The notes under the pieces: model-generated | Databases searched by the model: none | Seen by the model: only the letters and a program-made list of their open reading frames with translations | Told to the model about the DNA's origin: nothing | Shown here: positions 46,066 through 56,358 of the stretch, piece after piece | Numbering within the stretch: the first letter of the stretch is position 1 | Layout: the number at the start of each line of letters is the position of its first letter | From: Pseudomonadota bacterium | GTDB lineage: Bacteria; Cyanobacteriota; Vampirovibrionia; Obscuribacterales; Obscuribacteraceae | Assembly (NCBI GenBank): GCA_021325555.1 | Contig: JAJPGY010000038.1 | Coordinates: 17,005 to 81,004, forward strand | Length of the DNA: 64,000 nucleotides | Reading direction: 5' to 3' | Program-made: the position numbers and the translations under genes

Positions 46066-47820
46066 TTACATCCGCTCCGGTGCCGTCACCCCTATTATTC
46101 CCAGCACATTGGCCAGCACCTGCCTCGTGGCAACTATCAGCCCGAGCCTGGCCCTGGTCACTGCGGCGTCGGCGGTAATCACCCGGCAGACCTCGTAAAA
46201 CTTTTGTAGATCATTTGCGACATCAAATGCGTAGCGGGCCAGGCGCCCCGGGCTGCGGGTCGCTGCCGCCTCCTCCACCTCCTCGGGCAGGTCCTGCAGG
46301 CGCATGATCAAATTCTTCTGGTGGGCGAAGATCTCCGGATCCTCCTCGAAGATCGGCGCGAAGACCTCGGTTGAGCTCTTGTAGAGATCGCACCACTGCC
46401 GCCATTCCGCCTGCGACACCGTCGGCGGCTCCTCGGCGCCGGTGTCGCTGTTGACCCGCGGCTCCAGAGCCCGGCGCAGGATGGCGCAGCAGCGAGCGTG
46501 GGCGTACTGTATATAGAAGGCCGGATTCTCGCGGCTGGTCTGTTTGGCCAGCTCCAGATCGAAATTAATCGGGTTTTGCGGATTGGACTCGGCCAGATAG
46601 TAGCGCACGGCGTCGACCCCCACCTCGTCCATGACCTCGGCCAGGGTAACCACGGTGCCCCGCCGCTTGGACATCCGCACCATCTGCCCCTCGCGCTGCA
46701 GGTTGACGATCTGCGTCAGGATCACCTCCAGCCTGGCCGGATCCTTCCCGAGCGCCTGCACGGAGGCTTTCAGTCCCGGCACCTGCCCGTGGTGGTCGGC
46801 TCCCCAGATGGTGATCAGGTGGTCGTAGCCGCGCTCGTATTTGTCCAGATGATAAGCGGCATCAGCCGCCAGATAGGTTGTGGCGCCGCCGCTTTTCCGG
46901 AGCACCCGATCGCGCTCGTCGCCCAGCTGCCTGGCCTTGAGCCAGAGCGCTCCTTCCGCCTCGTAGCTCATGCCGCTTTCGGCGAAACGCTGGAGAACCG
47001 CTTCCACCGCCCCCCGCTCGTGGAGGGAAAGCTCCGAATACCAGCGGTCGAACTCGATGTGCAGCCGGGCGAGAAGCTCTTTTTGCCACTCGATTATCGT
47101 GTCCCTGGTCAGCTCGCCCAGCTTGCGCTGCCCTTCCTCGGCGGGAAGCGAAAGCCACCTGTCCTTTTCCCGGGCGACGACCGCCTCGATGAACCGGGCA
47201 AGCGAATCCTCGGGATAGCCGTCCTCGGGATAATCGACCCGCTTGCCCAGACGCCGCTGATAGGCTGCCCAGGCGCAGCGCCCGAAGGTCAGCATCTGCT
47301 CGCCGGTGTCGTTCAGGTAAAACTCCTGCTCGACCGCGTAGCCGGCGAACTTGAGCAGATTGGCCAGGCAGCTGCCATATACGGCGCCGCGCCCGTGCCC
47401 GATGTGCAGGTCGCCGGTCGGATTGGCCGAGACATACTCGATCAAGACCCGCTGCCCGCGCCCGGACGATGAGCGCCCGAAATCCGCGCCGGCCTGGTGG
47501 ATCTCCCGCAGCGCCTCCTCGAGCCAGCCGACGCTCAGGCGAAAGTTGATGAATCCCGGCTGCGCCACCTCCATCCGGGCTACGCAGCGGGCGGGAACCT
47601 CGATCCGGTCCAAAATGGCCTCGGCAATCTTGATCGGCGACATGCGGGCGGCAGAAGCCATTTTCAGGGCCACACCGCAGGCAAAATCGCCGTGCTCGGG
47701 CAGGCGGGGCTTCTCGATGACGACGGCGGCCGGCGCGTCCTTGAGCTCCCCAAGCTGGCCGGCGGCGATCGCTTTTTCAACGGCGTTTTCCACGGCCGCC
47801 TTGAGCTTGAATCTGATCAT
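46066..47820 (-). CDS. argS: Arginyl-tRNA synthetase
   Basis: 584 residues from ATG 47820; the frame opens 26 codons earlier, but IRFKLKAAVENAV is the natural start of the Add-1 tRNA-binding domain. HIGH is HIGHGRGAVYG near residue 125; the KMSKS-like site is RMSKRRGTVVTL near 350, in a form common in bacterial ArgRS. The C-terminal DALR anticodon-binding helices (FYIQYAHARCCAILRR, FYEVCRVI) are intact. It aminoacylates tRNA-Arg. The DJ-1 gene ends four bases upstream, so they form one transcript. Confidence 0.97.
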   Translation of the reverse strand: MIRFKLKAAVENAVEKAIAAGQLGELKDAPAAVVIEKPRLPEHGDFACGVALKMASAARMSPIKIAEAILDRIEVPARCVARMEVAQPGFINFRLSVGWLEEALREIHQAGADFGRSSSGRGQRVLIEYVSANPTGDLHIGHGRGAVYGSCLANLLKFAGYAVEQEFYLNDTGEQMLTFGRCAWAAYQRRLGKRVDYPEDGYPEDSLARFIEAVVAREKDRWLSLPAEEGQRKLGELTRDTIIEWQKELLARLHIEFDRWYSELSLHERGAVEAVLQRFAESGMSYEAEGALWLKARQLGDERDRVLRKSGGATTYLAADAAYHLDKYERGYDHLITIWGADHHGQVPGLKASVQALGKDPARLEVILTQIVNLQREGQMVRMSKRRGTVVTLAEVMDEVGVDAVRYYLAESNPQNPINFDLELAKQTSRENPAFYIQYAHARCCAILRRALEPRVNSDTGAEEPPTVSQAEWRQWCDLYKSSTEVFAPIFEEDPEIFAHQKNLIMRLQDLPEEVEEAAATRSPGRLARYAFDVANDLQKFYEVCRVITADAAVTRARLGLIVATRQVLANVLGIIGVTAPERM

Positions 47821-47824
47821 GCCC

Positions 47825-48379
47825 TCAAACCCTGGACAGCCGCCTGGCCAGCTCCTTGACAATCGCCTGTCCGAACTGACGGGCCGCTTCCGGTCCATTG
47901 GCCGTTATCACGCGCCCGTCGCAGACAACCGGCTCCTTTTTGTAGCGGGCCTTGCCCGCGTTGAGCGCGGCCAGCGACTCGGGGGCGGGCCAGACGGTCG
48001 CCTCCCTGCCAGCCAGCACGCCAGCGCGGGCCAGGGCGGCGCCGGAAAGGCAGATGCCGCTTATCACCTTTTCCTCCCTGTCCATCTCCTTAAGCAGCCT
48101 GTGCAGGTCGGCGCAGTCCCAGAGATGCTGGGGCGAGCCCATGCCGCCCACCACGACGATGGCGTCGTAATCGCCGGCGCTGGCTTTCGCCAGCAGCGTG
48201 TCCGGCTGGCAGCGGGCGCCGAGCATGCCCTTCGCCTCGCCGTCCCTGGTGCTGGCAACGACCACCTGGGCGCCTTCCTCGAGGAAGATCTTCTTCGGCT
48301 CGAGCAGCTCTTCGTCCCGGAACTGATCGGGAGCGATGACCATGAGAATCCTGGTGCCGGTCAACCTCTTTTCAGCCAT
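47825..48379 (-). CDS. DJ-1/PfpI-family protein
   Basis: 184 residues from ATG 48379, preceded by AGGAGGG at a seven-base spacing. The fold is indicated by RILMVIAPDQFRDEELLEP (with the conserved Glu), AIVVVGGMGSPQHLW and the nucleophile elbow SGICLSGAAL with Cys110. Relatives include YhbO/PfpI, reported as glyoxalase or deglycase-like stress proteins; exact activity is debated. The elbow lacks the His that PfpI proteases have after Cys. It is the first gene of a pair with argS. Confidence 0.88.
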   Translation of the reverse strand: MAEKRLTGTRILMVIAPDQFRDEELLEPKKIFLEEGAQVVVASTRDGEAKGMLGARCQPDTLLAKASAGDYDAIVVVGGMGSPQHLWDCADLHRLLKEMDREEKVISGICLSGAALARAGVLAGREATVWPAPESLAALNAGKARYKKEPVVCDGRVITANGPEAARQFGQAIVKELARRLSRV

Positions 48380-48535
48380 GACAAGCCCTCCTGCAAGGTC
48401 GGCAACGGTCTTGATCTTACAAGGATTTTCCCGCCGGCATACCATCGGGCAGCCGGTTCGACAAGTTTTGAAACCTGGAAGCGCCGGCAACTCGCACCAC
48501 CTGTGGTGGCGCATCCTCGGGCCCCGGAGGCGCGC

Positions 48536-49039
48536 TCAATAACCGCCGCCGGTCCAGATGTTGCGCACCCGCTGGATCAGGCTTTGAATGTGGTCGGGCA
48601 TGACGTCCGTCTGCATGGCCGGGCTCGTCGCCCGCTGCCGCTCGACCACGGCCTGGTGGATCATACACTCCAGCCCGTGCTGCTGGTCCTCGTTGAGAAG
48701 CTGCCGCTTGCGCAGGTAGTTGGTGGTGGCCGCGGCGCGCAGCTGCTCCCGCTTGCGGGCGATCGATTGCTGCAAGGACATGATCTCCAGCGGGTCCGAC
48801 TTGGGATCGGAAAGGAGCCTGGTCAGCTTGCGTTGCTCCTCGACAATGGACGGCTGGATCTCCATGTAGTCGTGGTTCCACTGCTGCTCCAGCACCTGGA
48901 TCTGCTGCGACTGCTGGGGCGTGAGGTTGAGCCTCTGCCAGTTGATGCACATGCGCAGCTCGTCGGCGCCCGCCTGCCCGCCGGTGCAAAGACCGACCAC
49001 GCACGCCAGGGCCAGGGCTGGTTTTTTATTGACCGTCAT
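48536..49039 (-). CDS. CpxP/Spy-like periplasmic protein
   Basis: 167 residues from ATG 49039. Signal peptide (LALACVVGLCTGGQAGA) then a helical protein with NLTPQQSQQIQVLEQQW in the place of the LTxxQ motif of Spy/CpxP/CnrX, and long amphipathic helices with REQLRAAATTNYLRKRQLLNEDQ. These proteins act as chaperones or metal sensors that report to a sigma system. Here it overlaps the 3' end of an anti-sigma gene that follows an ECF sigma gene, the same arrangement as metal or envelope-stress systems. Few His residues are present, so metal binding is not evident. Confidence 0.75.
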   Translation of the reverse strand: MTVNKKPALALACVVGLCTGGQAGADELRMCINWQRLNLTPQQSQQIQVLEQQWNHDYMEIQPSIVEEQRKLTRLLSDPKSDPLEIMSLQQSIARKREQLRAAATTNYLRKRQLLNEDQQHGLECMIHQAVVERQRATSPAMQTDVMPDHIQSLIQRVRNIWTGGGY

Positions 49040-49910
49040 ACACGACCGCCTCTGCACTCTCCGCTGGCTCCATCATCGCAGATTCGAGAAGGTAAGTCTC
49101 GGCGCTTACCGGATGAACTCTCACCGCGTTGTTCATCATCATCATGGAGACCAGCGTGCCGGTGAGAACCACCACCACGGCAACCGCTGCCACGGCCATC
49201 CGGTGTGCCAGGGCGAGCCGGGGCTTCGCCTTTTCCCTGGCCACCAGCGGCACCACCTGCAGTTTGGATTTGATCTCGGGCCAGAGGTCGAAGTCCTCGG
49301 ACAGCCTGGGCTGGTAGTGGGCCCGCACGAAGTCGCCGACCCTGGAAAGCTCGTTGAAACGGTGCTGGCACGGCGGGCAATCGAGCAGGTGGGCGGTGAT
49401 CGCCCGGTGGCGCAACGTGGCCACCTCCTGATCGACATACACGGAAAGCTCGCTCAGGATAAGAGCGCAGTCCTCGTTGAGCCGGGCCTTGACGCCGGCC
49501 CAGAGGTCCACTTTCAGGGCGGCGGGAAGCTCCAGCCCCTTGGCAATCAGGTGATTGGTCGCGTTCAACCTCTTAAATTGATGGCGGCACGGCTCGCAGC
49601 CCTTCAGGTGCTCGTTGACCCCCTCCTGGGCCGCCAGCGGCAGCTCGCCGTCCAGGTAGGCGGACAGATCCTCCTGAATCACCTCGCAGGTGCCGGGCAA
49701 CTTTCCCGAAATGGCCTCCCAGAGATCGGGCACCGGCATGTTGCTCGTGCTGGAGACCAACCGGTCGACGGCCTTCAGGCTCTCGAACTGCTTGCGGCAC
49801 TGCTCGCACTCGGCAAGATGAGCGCTTACATGCTCAACCTTTACCGGCTCGAGCTGTTCGTCCAGAAAGGCGGACAGATCCGCGGCGACTTCTGTGCAAC
49901 GACCGACCAT
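49026..49910 (-). CDS. Anti-sigma factor with three zinc-finger domains
   Basis: 294 residues. Three zf-HC2 units are seen in order: HLAECEQC near residue 31, HLKGCEPC near 101 and HLLDCPPC near 171 (H-x3-C-x2-C each, with a Cys earlier). One membrane helix (AVAAVAVVVVLTGTLVSMMM) at about 238-258 is followed by a ~35-residue periplasmic tail. It should hold the adjacent ECF sigma factor at the membrane and release it after a signal. Three fingers instead of one suggest either internal duplication or binding of more than one partner. It shares one base with the sigma gene and overlaps the CpxP-like gene. Confidence 0.9.
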   Translation of the reverse strand: MVGRCTEVAADLSAFLDEQLEPVKVEHVSAHLAECEQCRKQFESLKAVDRLVSSTSNMPVPDLWEAISGKLPGTCEVIQEDLSAYLDGELPLAAQEGVNEHLKGCEPCRHQFKRLNATNHLIAKGLELPAALKVDLWAGVKARLNEDCALILSELSVYVDQEVATLRHRAITAHLLDCPPCQHRFNELSRVGDFVRAHYQPRLSEDFDLWPEIKSKLQVVPLVAREKAKPRLALAHRMAVAAVAVVVVLTGTLVSMMMMNNAVRVHPVSAETYLLESAMMEPAESAEAVVYDGQ

Positions 49911-50533
49911 TAGCCGGAAACCTCGCTAGTTGGAGTGCTCTCCAGATAAGGCTTAAGCATCTCTTGGAGCTTCGACCGGGCGCGCGCGATGCGCGACTTC
50001 ACCGTCCCCATCTCGGTCTTGGTTAAGATGGCTATCTCCTCGTAGCTTAATCCCTCCACCTCTCGCAAGACGATGGCCGTGCGAAACTGTTCCGGCAATC
50101 GGGCCATGGATTCCCTTATCACCTCGGAGACCTCCCGGTTGAGAACCACGTCGTCGGGCCGGGCGGACTCGTCGGGGATGTCCCGGGTGGCCCCCTCGTC
50201 CGAGTCCTCACCCTCGTAGCTCTCGTCCATGGAGATGGTCGGCAGGCGGCGCGGGCGCCGGCGCAGCTCATCGTAGAACAGGTTGGTGACGATCTGGGTC
50301 AGCCAGGAGCGGAAGGAGGAGGGGTTGCGCAGGCTGTTGATCGACCGCCAGATGCGGATGAAGACCTCCTGGGCGAGGTCGGCGGTGTCGTTCCACTCGG
50401 GGGCCAGCTGATAAAGAAGAGCGTAGACAGTCCGCTGGTGGCGCTTTACAAGCTCCTCGAAAGCGGCCGGCTCCCGCCGCTGGCAGGCCAGAACCAGGTC
50501 CCGGTCGCTCTTCTGGCTGTATGGTGTGGCCAT
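49910..50533 (-). CDS. ECF RNA polymerase sigma factor
   Basis: 207 residues. Region 2: FEELVKRHQRTVYALLYQL and DTADLAQEVFIRIWRSINSL, standard D-x2-Q-x3-F. Region 4: SMARLPEQFRTAIVLREVEGLSYEEIAILTKTEMGTVKSRIARARSKLQEML, with a normal recognition helix. An acidic linker lies between. It belongs to the RpoE/SigW-like group and is encoded with its triple-finger anti-sigma (one-base overlap, ATG at the stop) and a CpxP-like protein, so it should control an envelope-stress response, probably including its own operon. Confidence 0.95.
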   Translation of the reverse strand: MATPYSQKSDRDLVLACQRREPAAFEELVKRHQRTVYALLYQLAPEWNDTADLAQEVFIRIWRSINSLRNPSSFRSWLTQIVTNLFYDELRRRPRRLPTISMDESYEGEDSDEGATRDIPDESARPDDVVLNREVSEVIRESMARLPEQFRTAIVLREVEGLSYEEIAILTKTEMGTVKSRIARARSKLQEMLKPYLESTPTSEVSG

Positions 50534-50929
50534 TTAAGCCTCGTCTGAAGAGGGATGGGGCAAACGCAGGGGCCAACTCGCGTGCCACTCCACCAGCCAC
50601 AGCCAGAGGCGGCAACCGCCCGAAACTAACCGATATCATTATAAGTTATTCGTAAGCGCAATAATTGATCGGCAAGGGCGGTAATTCACCGGCAGCAGCG
50701 GCGCTCGCCGGATAAGGAAGTCCACGGCGCCGGGCTCGCACTGCCGCCGGTCCATTAAATAGGATCTAATTCCCGCTCGGGAAAAGGTGATAGCATAACT
50801 CCAGAGGCTCCGAAGAGCGCATCGTTAGCCGGGTTTTACCAAAACAGGCAGGCGGGGAACACTAGCTCATTTGCCCGTCGCCCGCGCTTGCGCACAGCGG
50901 ATCGGCAATCCAGAGGAGGACCAGCGACC
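50534..50929. other. Divergent intergenic region upstream of sigma and metK
   Basis: 396 bases between two divergent genes. On the minus strand TTATAATGATATCGG at about 50630-50645 holds a TATAAT that could be a -10 for the sigma gene; no -35 stands at the right place. On the plus strand the metK Shine-Dalgarno AGGAGG is at 50913-50918. I looked for a SAM riboswitch and saw no known consensus; several short GC stems exist in 50690-50745. Confidence 0.45.
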
Positions 50930-52195
50930 TTGACACACCGTTACCTGTTTACGTCGGAATCCGTCACCGAGGGGCACCCGGACAAGGTCTGCGATCAGAT
51001 ATCTGACGCGATCCTGGACGCCATTTTGATGGAGGACCCCAAGGGGCGGGTGGCCGCCGAGTGCGCTGTCTCAACCGGTCTGGTCTTCGTCTCCGGCGAG
51101 ATCACCACCAAGGCGAACGTGGACATCATGGAGCTGGTGCGGGAGAAGGTGAAGGAGATCGGCTATGCGGGCGAAGGCTCGGGCGGCTTTGACGCCGACA
51201 CGTGCTCGGTCTTGCTGGCCATCAACAAGCAGTCGGCCGACATCGCCGGCGGCGTGAACAGGGCCCTCGAGCAGCGAGCGCAGGGATCCAGCGACGCCAT
51301 CGATGAGATAGGAGCAGGCGACCAGGGGATGATGTTCGGCTTCGCCTGCGACGAGACGCCCGAGCTCATGCCGATGCCAATCTCCGTGGCCCACCGCATC
51401 GCCCGTCGCCTGACCGAGGCGCGCAAGAAGGGCATCCTCAAATACCTGCGCCCGGACGGCAAGACCCAGGTGACAATCGAGTACGAGGGAGACCGCCCGC
51501 TGCGCGTTGATTCGATCGTCGTCTCCACCCAACACGATCCGGCGATCGACGGCATAACGGACAACGAGCAGCTGCAGCACCGCATCGCTGCCGATCTCAA
51601 ACAGCAGGTCATCGAGCCGGTGTTCGCGGATCTGCCGATCAAGCCGGACAGCAAGACCCGTTATCTGATAAACCCGTCCGGACGCTTCGTCGTCGGCGGG
51701 CCCCAGGGCGACTGCGGTCTTACCGGCCGGAAGATTATCGTCGACACCTACGGCGGCTATGCCCGTCACGGCGGCGGCGCCTTCTCCGGCAAAGACCCGA
51801 CCAAGGTCGATCGCAGCGGCGCCTACGCCGCGCGCCACGTGGCGAAAAACATCGTCGCGGCCGGGCTGGCGACGCGCTGCGAGGTGCAGATTGCTTACGC
51901 GATCGGCGTCGCCAGGCCGGTCTCGGTGCACGTCACCACCTTCGGCACCGGCATCCTGCCCGACGACGACATCGAGGACATCGTCGGAGCCACCTTCGAT
52001 CTGCGCCCGGCGGCGATAATCTCGCGGTTCGATCTGTGCACGCTGCCCAGGGTCCGCGGCGGCCGGTTCTACCAGGACGTGGCTGCCTACGGGCACTTCG
52101 GGCGCGCCGATCTCGACCTGCCGTGGGAGCGCCTGGATAAGGTGGACGCGCTCAAGCACGCCCTGGCCGAAGCGCAGGGGATCGCCGCCCCGTAG
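50930..52195 (+). CDS. metK: S-adenosylmethionine synthetase
   Basis: 421 residues from a TTG at 50930, chosen because [22 protein letters not shown] is the standard N-terminus; AGGAGG lies 11 bases upstream. The frame extends 14 codons further without family content. Both PROSITE-type signatures are present: [12 protein letters not shown] and [16 protein letters not shown]. It makes SAM from methionine and ATP, which the SAM hydrolase at 5.9 kb and the methyltransferase at 6.8 kb consume. It is slightly longer than E. coli MetK (384). Confidence 0.97.
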   Translation: MTHRYLFTSESVTEGHPDKVCDQISDAILDAILMEDPKGRVAAECAVSTGLVFVSGEITTKANVDIMELVREKVKEIGYAGEGSGGFDADTCSVLLAINKQSADIAGGVNRALEQRAQGSSDAIDEIGAGDQGMMFGFACDETPELMPMPISVAHRIARRLTEARKKGILKYLRPDGKTQVTIEYEGDRPLRVDSIVVSTQHDPAIDGITDNEQLQHRIAADLKQQVIEPVFADLPIKPDSKTRYLINPSGRFVVGGPQGDCGLTGRKIIVDTYGGYARHGGGAFSGKDPTKVDRSGAYAARHVAKNIVAAGLATRCEVQIAYAIGVARPVSVHVTTFGTGILPDDDIEDIVGATFDLRPAAIISRFDLCTLPRVRGGRFYQDVAAYGHFGRADLDLPWERLDKVDALKHALAEAQGIAAP

Positions 52196-52310
52196 CCTCG
52201 CCGGCGCGGGGCATGCCCCGGCTGCCGGAAACCGCATTGCCAGATCGCCCGCTGGCTATAATAGCTACCGGCGGAATGCTTCGTCTGACGCATAGGGCGC
52301 GTGGGAAAAA

Positions 52311-53288
52311 ATGTTCACCGGCAGTATTACCGTCTATCCGGACTCGCCGGATAGCTTTTCGGTCGAGCTGAAGCCGGGTCAGGTGCTGGAGATCGGGCGC
52401 AGAACGGGGGAAGGCGACACCCGCAGGCTGGTGATTCCGGCGCCGGAGGTCTCCGGGCACCACGCGGATATCAGCCCAACCCGCCACGGCTGGACGATCC
52501 GCGACGCGGGCAGCACCAACGGCACCAAGCTCAACGGCGACAGGCTGACGCCGGGCAGAGAGTACCTGCTGAGAAGCGGTGACCGGATCAAGATCGCCCA
52601 CGTCGATCTGCTCGTTCACCTGCCGGACTGCGACGGCGACATCACCCGGGAGCAGGAAGAGCAGGAGCAGACGCACCTGCGCATCAACCTGATCAACGCC
52701 ACCATCCTGGTCGGCGACATAAGGGGTTTCACGACCCTCATGGAGAGGTACGCCGAGACGCCGGGCGTGGTCATGCTGGCCGCGCAGGCCGTGTTTCGCC
52801 CCCTGCAGGACGAGATAAGGAGAAACTACGGCGAGCTGGAGAAGATCGCCGGTGATGCGATCATGGCCTACTGGCAGAGCGCGGAGACCGCTTCTTCCGC
52901 CCATCACGCCTTTCAAGCCTGCCAGACGGCGCTCAAGCTCAAGGCGCTGGTCGCCGAGCTTGCCCGGCGCGAGGACACCTGGCCTTTCGTCGATCACCAG
53001 CTCGAGCTGGACATGGCGCTGGCCACCGGGCCGGTGGCCGCCGGGATGCTGGGGCACGCCGAGGCCAACCCCGCGCTCATAGGCGACACGGCGAACCTGG
53101 CTTACCATCTGGAAAAGTTGATTCCGGAAAGCGCTCCGGGGGCGATTGTCGTCGACGGCGCCACGCACACGCTGGCGGCCGGTCATTTCGATTTCCAGTG
53201 GCTGGGCTCCTTCAATATAAAGGGCCGGCAGCGTCAGGTGGAGCTCTACCAGCTAGTCGGGCCAAAAGGAGAGCCGCAGCGTGCCTGA
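52311..53288 (+). CDS. FHA domain-adenylate/guanylate cyclase (class III-like)
   Basis: 325 residues. The FHA domain (about 20-100) has LEIGRRTG, PEVSGHHADIS and DAGSTNGTKLNG, the phosphothreonine-binding motifs. The cyclase domain (about 130-300) begins ATILVGDIRGFTTLMERY with the first metal Asp, then EKIAGDAIMAYW with the substrate Lys and second Asp, and PALIGDTANLAYHLEKL. In active enzymes the last motif reads N-x3-R; here the transition-state Arg is His. It may be weakly active, act in a dimer, or be a nucleotide-binding receptor. FHA links it to the Ser/Thr kinases of this window. The nagZ start overlaps it by 8 bases. Confidence 0.86.
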   Translation: MFTGSITVYPDSPDSFSVELKPGQVLEIGRRTGEGDTRRLVIPAPEVSGHHADISPTRHGWTIRDAGSTNGTKLNGDRLTPGREYLLRSGDRIKIAHVDLLVHLPDCDGDITREQEEQEQTHLRINLINATILVGDIRGFTTLMERYAETPGVVMLAAQAVFRPLQDEIRRNYGELEKIAGDAIMAYWQSAETASSAHHAFQACQTALKLKALVAELARREDTWPFVDHQLELDMALATGPVAAGMLGHAEANPALIGDTANLAYHLEKLIPESAPGAIVVDGATHTLAAGHFDFQWLGSFNIKGRQRQVELYQLVGPKGEPQRA

Positions 53289-54876
53289 ATCAAGCAAGCT
53301 CGACAAAGCCGTCGGCAGGCTCATCATAGGCCGGTTGCCCGGCCCCGAGCTCGATGAAGACTCGGCGGCGATGCTGGGCGCCGGTATCATATCCGGTGTC
53401 ACGCTCTTCAAAGAGAATGCCGTCTCCTTGCCGCAGCTCCTGCGCCTCACAGCTGCCATTCACAAAAGCTACGACGGCGCGCCGCTGGTGGCGGTCGACC
53501 AGGAAGGCGGCGCCGTGCAGCGCTTCGATCACCTGCTGACCCCGCTGCCGTCGCCGATGGCGCTCGCGGCCAGGGGCAACCTGGCGGCGGTCAGCGACAT
53601 CACGGCCTTGAGCTGCCGCCAGCTCAAGCTGGCCGGGGTGAACTGCCTGCTGGCGCCGACAGTCGATATCGCCAGCAATCCGCGCAACCCGGTAATCGGC
53701 ACCCGCTCCTTCAGCTCGCAGCCGGAAACGGTAGCCGCCCTCGGGCTGGCCGTGGCGATCGCCATCAAGCGCGCGGGATTGCTGGCCGTGGCCAAGCACT
53801 TTCCGGGGCACGGCGACACGCTCGAGGACTCGCACACGCACCTGGCCGTCAATCACGCCGACGCCGGCAAGCTGTGGCGACGGGAGCTCATGCCTTTCCG
53901 CACCTGCGCCACAGACCCGGCCCTGGCGGCGGCGCAGGCGGTCATGGTCGGGCACATCTGGGTGCCGGCCATCGACCGGGAGCCCCTGCCGGCCAGCCTC
54001 TCTCCGCGCGTCATCGGCGGCCTGCTGCGTGGCTACCTGAAATTCGACGGGCTGGTGGTGACCGACGACCTGCTCATGAAGGCCGTGACCGACAGGTGGG
54101 GGCTCGCCGAGGCGGCCGTCATGGCAGTGGCCGCCGGCGCCGAACAGCTGCTTGCCCTGGGCAGCGCTCAGGAGGCCCGGGAATGCCACCGGGCGATAGC
54201 GAAGGCCGTGAAGGCGGGACGGATTGGCGAGTCCTGGCTGGCGGGCGCGGCAGCCAGGATCGGTAAAGCAAGGCTGGCGCTGGCCCGCGATCCCCGTCTC
54301 GATGCCGGCTCGCCCGCCAGGCTGGATGATCTGGCCGGCGAGCTGGAGCAATCGCTTGCCGGCGGGCGAGCGCTGGCCCTTGAGACCTCCGAGCTCTCCG
54401 TGTCCATCCTCAGGGGAAGCGCGCCCAGGCTCGCCGGTGAGTGGGTGGTGCTGGCGCCCGACCACGGGCGCTACAGGCTCAACCTGGCCGGGGAGCTCTC
54501 ACGGCTCCTTTCGCGGCCGGGAGCATTGGACAACGTGCGGATAACGAACAAGCGCTACCCGCTCAATCCTTCCCCGGCCGAGTGCCGCGCCCTGGCGGAC
54601 TTCTGTCAGGATAAAGCGGTCATTTATCTGACATTCCGCCTGCTGGCCCACGAGGGGCAGGCCGAGCTCGGGCGCTTGCTTTGCGAGACCAGCCACGAGC
54701 GCGTGACAGTTGCCTGTGACGTGCCATATGATTTAATCGGGCTGCCCGCGTGGCACAACTGTATGGCAACCCACGATCCTTCGGACCTGGCAATGGAGGC
54801 CTTAGCGATTCTTCTGGTCAACAACAGGCAGCCGCTGGGGTCCTGCCCGGTCACTTTGCAATTCGAGATTATCTGA
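53281..54876 (+). CDS. nagZ: Beta-N-acetylhexosaminidase NagZ-like (GH3)
   Basis: 531 residues; GTG start overlapping the cyclase stop. GH3 signatures: VAVDQEGGAVQRF, KHFPGHGDT with the catalytic-dyad His, and GLVVTDDLLMKAV with the nucleophile Asp. In NagZ this removes GlcNAc from muropeptides during wall recycling. E. coli NagZ has 341 residues; here an extra ~180-residue C-terminal part (after ARDPRLDAG) resembles the second alpha/beta domain of Gram-positive NagZ-type and related GH3 enzymes. No signal peptide, so cytosolic. The next gene begins two bases after its stop. Confidence 0.9.
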   Translation: MPESSKLDKAVGRLIIGRLPGPELDEDSAAMLGAGIISGVTLFKENAVSLPQLLRLTAAIHKSYDGAPLVAVDQEGGAVQRFDHLLTPLPSPMALAARGNLAAVSDITALSCRQLKLAGVNCLLAPTVDIASNPRNPVIGTRSFSSQPETVAALGLAVAIAIKRAGLLAVAKHFPGHGDTLEDSHTHLAVNHADAGKLWRRELMPFRTCATDPALAAAQAVMVGHIWVPAIDREPLPASLSPRVIGGLLRGYLKFDGLVVTDDLLMKAVTDRWGLAEAAVMAVAAGAEQLLALGSAQEARECHRAIAKAVKAGRIGESWLAGAAARIGKARLALARDPRLDAGSPARLDDLAGELEQSLAGGRALALETSELSVSILRGSAPRLAGEWVVLAPDHGRYRLNLAGELSRLLSRPGALDNVRITNKRYPLNPSPAECRALADFCQDKAVIYLTFRLLAHEGQAELGRLLCETSHERVTVACDVPYDLIGLPAWHNCMATHDPSDLAMEALAILLVNNRQPLGSCPVTLQFEII

Positions 54877-54878
54877 AG

Positions 54879-55568
<690 letters not shown>

Positions 55569-55627
55569 CACGTTTTTTCCACATCCGGCATATAGACTCC
55601 CGGAGTTCCGCGCAAGGAGACTAGCCG

Positions 55628-56272
55628 ATGATGCTCAATGCCGCGCCGCAGACTAATGCGCCCCCCCTTACTAATGCTGCCTGTGCGGACTTGCCCGCGC
55701 TGGAGATAGGCGAAACCGTGATCTTCGAGATACCGGCCATCGAGCAGGCGGTAGCCGAGACGGCGGAAGCGCCGCGCGACGACGAGGAGATCGCGCAGTC
55801 GCTCTACAATCTGGCCGTGGCGCAGTTCGAGCGTAAGAACTATTCCCAGGCGGAGAGCCTTCTGGCTAGCACGCTGCCGATCGTCCAGCGCGTTTACGGC
55901 GGAAATCATCTGGCTGTCGCCGAGATCTTAAGCAACATGGCCGTCATCCGCCTGGCCGGCAACGACTTTGACTCGGCCGAGCGGCTCCTGCACAGGGCCA
56001 TCCTCATCGTCGAGGAGCTGAACGGCGCCGAGATCGAGCTCGCCCGCGCCTTCAACAACCTGGGCGCCGTCTACCACAGGCAGGGCAACTTCGACGACGC
56101 CGAGCAGTGCTTCCGGGAGGCGCTGGCGATCATGGAAAGGACGCTTCTAGAGGAGACAGGCAGCGCCGAGCACCCGGAGATGCTCCCCATACTGCACAAT
56201 TATGCCGCCCTTTTGCAAGGCACCATCGGACGGCAAGACGTCGCGCCATTCGCAAGGATGGATAAAAACTGA
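55628..56272 (+). CDS. TPR protein (kinesin-light-chain type)
   Basis: 214 residues, ATG ATG start with AAGGAG about eight bases upstream. After an irregular N-terminus (to ~55) there are three to four TPR units of the 42-residue kinesin-light-chain form: AQSLYNLAVAQFERKNYSQAESLL, AEILSNMAVIRLAGNDFDSAERLL and ARAFNNLGAVYHRQGNFDDAEQCF. These bind proteins; the partner is unknown. A similar gene lies at 56699 on the other strand. The 3' end leads into a 7-bp hairpin (TGAACTT with AAGTTCA). Confidence 0.88.
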   Translation: MMLNAAPQTNAPPLTNAACADLPALEIGETVIFEIPAIEQAVAETAEAPRDDEEIAQSLYNLAVAQFERKNYSQAESLLASTLPIVQRVYGGNHLAVAEILSNMAVIRLAGNDFDSAERLLHRAILIVEELNGAEIELARAFNNLGAVYHRQGNFDDAEQCFREALAIMERTLLEETGSAEHPEMLPILHNYAALLQGTIGRQDVAPFARMDKN

Positions 56273-56358
56273 ACTTTGGCAAGTTCAGTGTGTCCTGGGT
56301 AGGCGGCGCCGGCTGGTAATACAGCCTCCTCGGAAATCGCCCCAGACGAAGCTGCATG

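Noticed and set aside
50534..50929. SAM riboswitch upstream of metK
   Set aside because: Stems are present, but I could not match any known SAM class consensus, and the leader is not clearly structured up to the Shine-Dalgarno.
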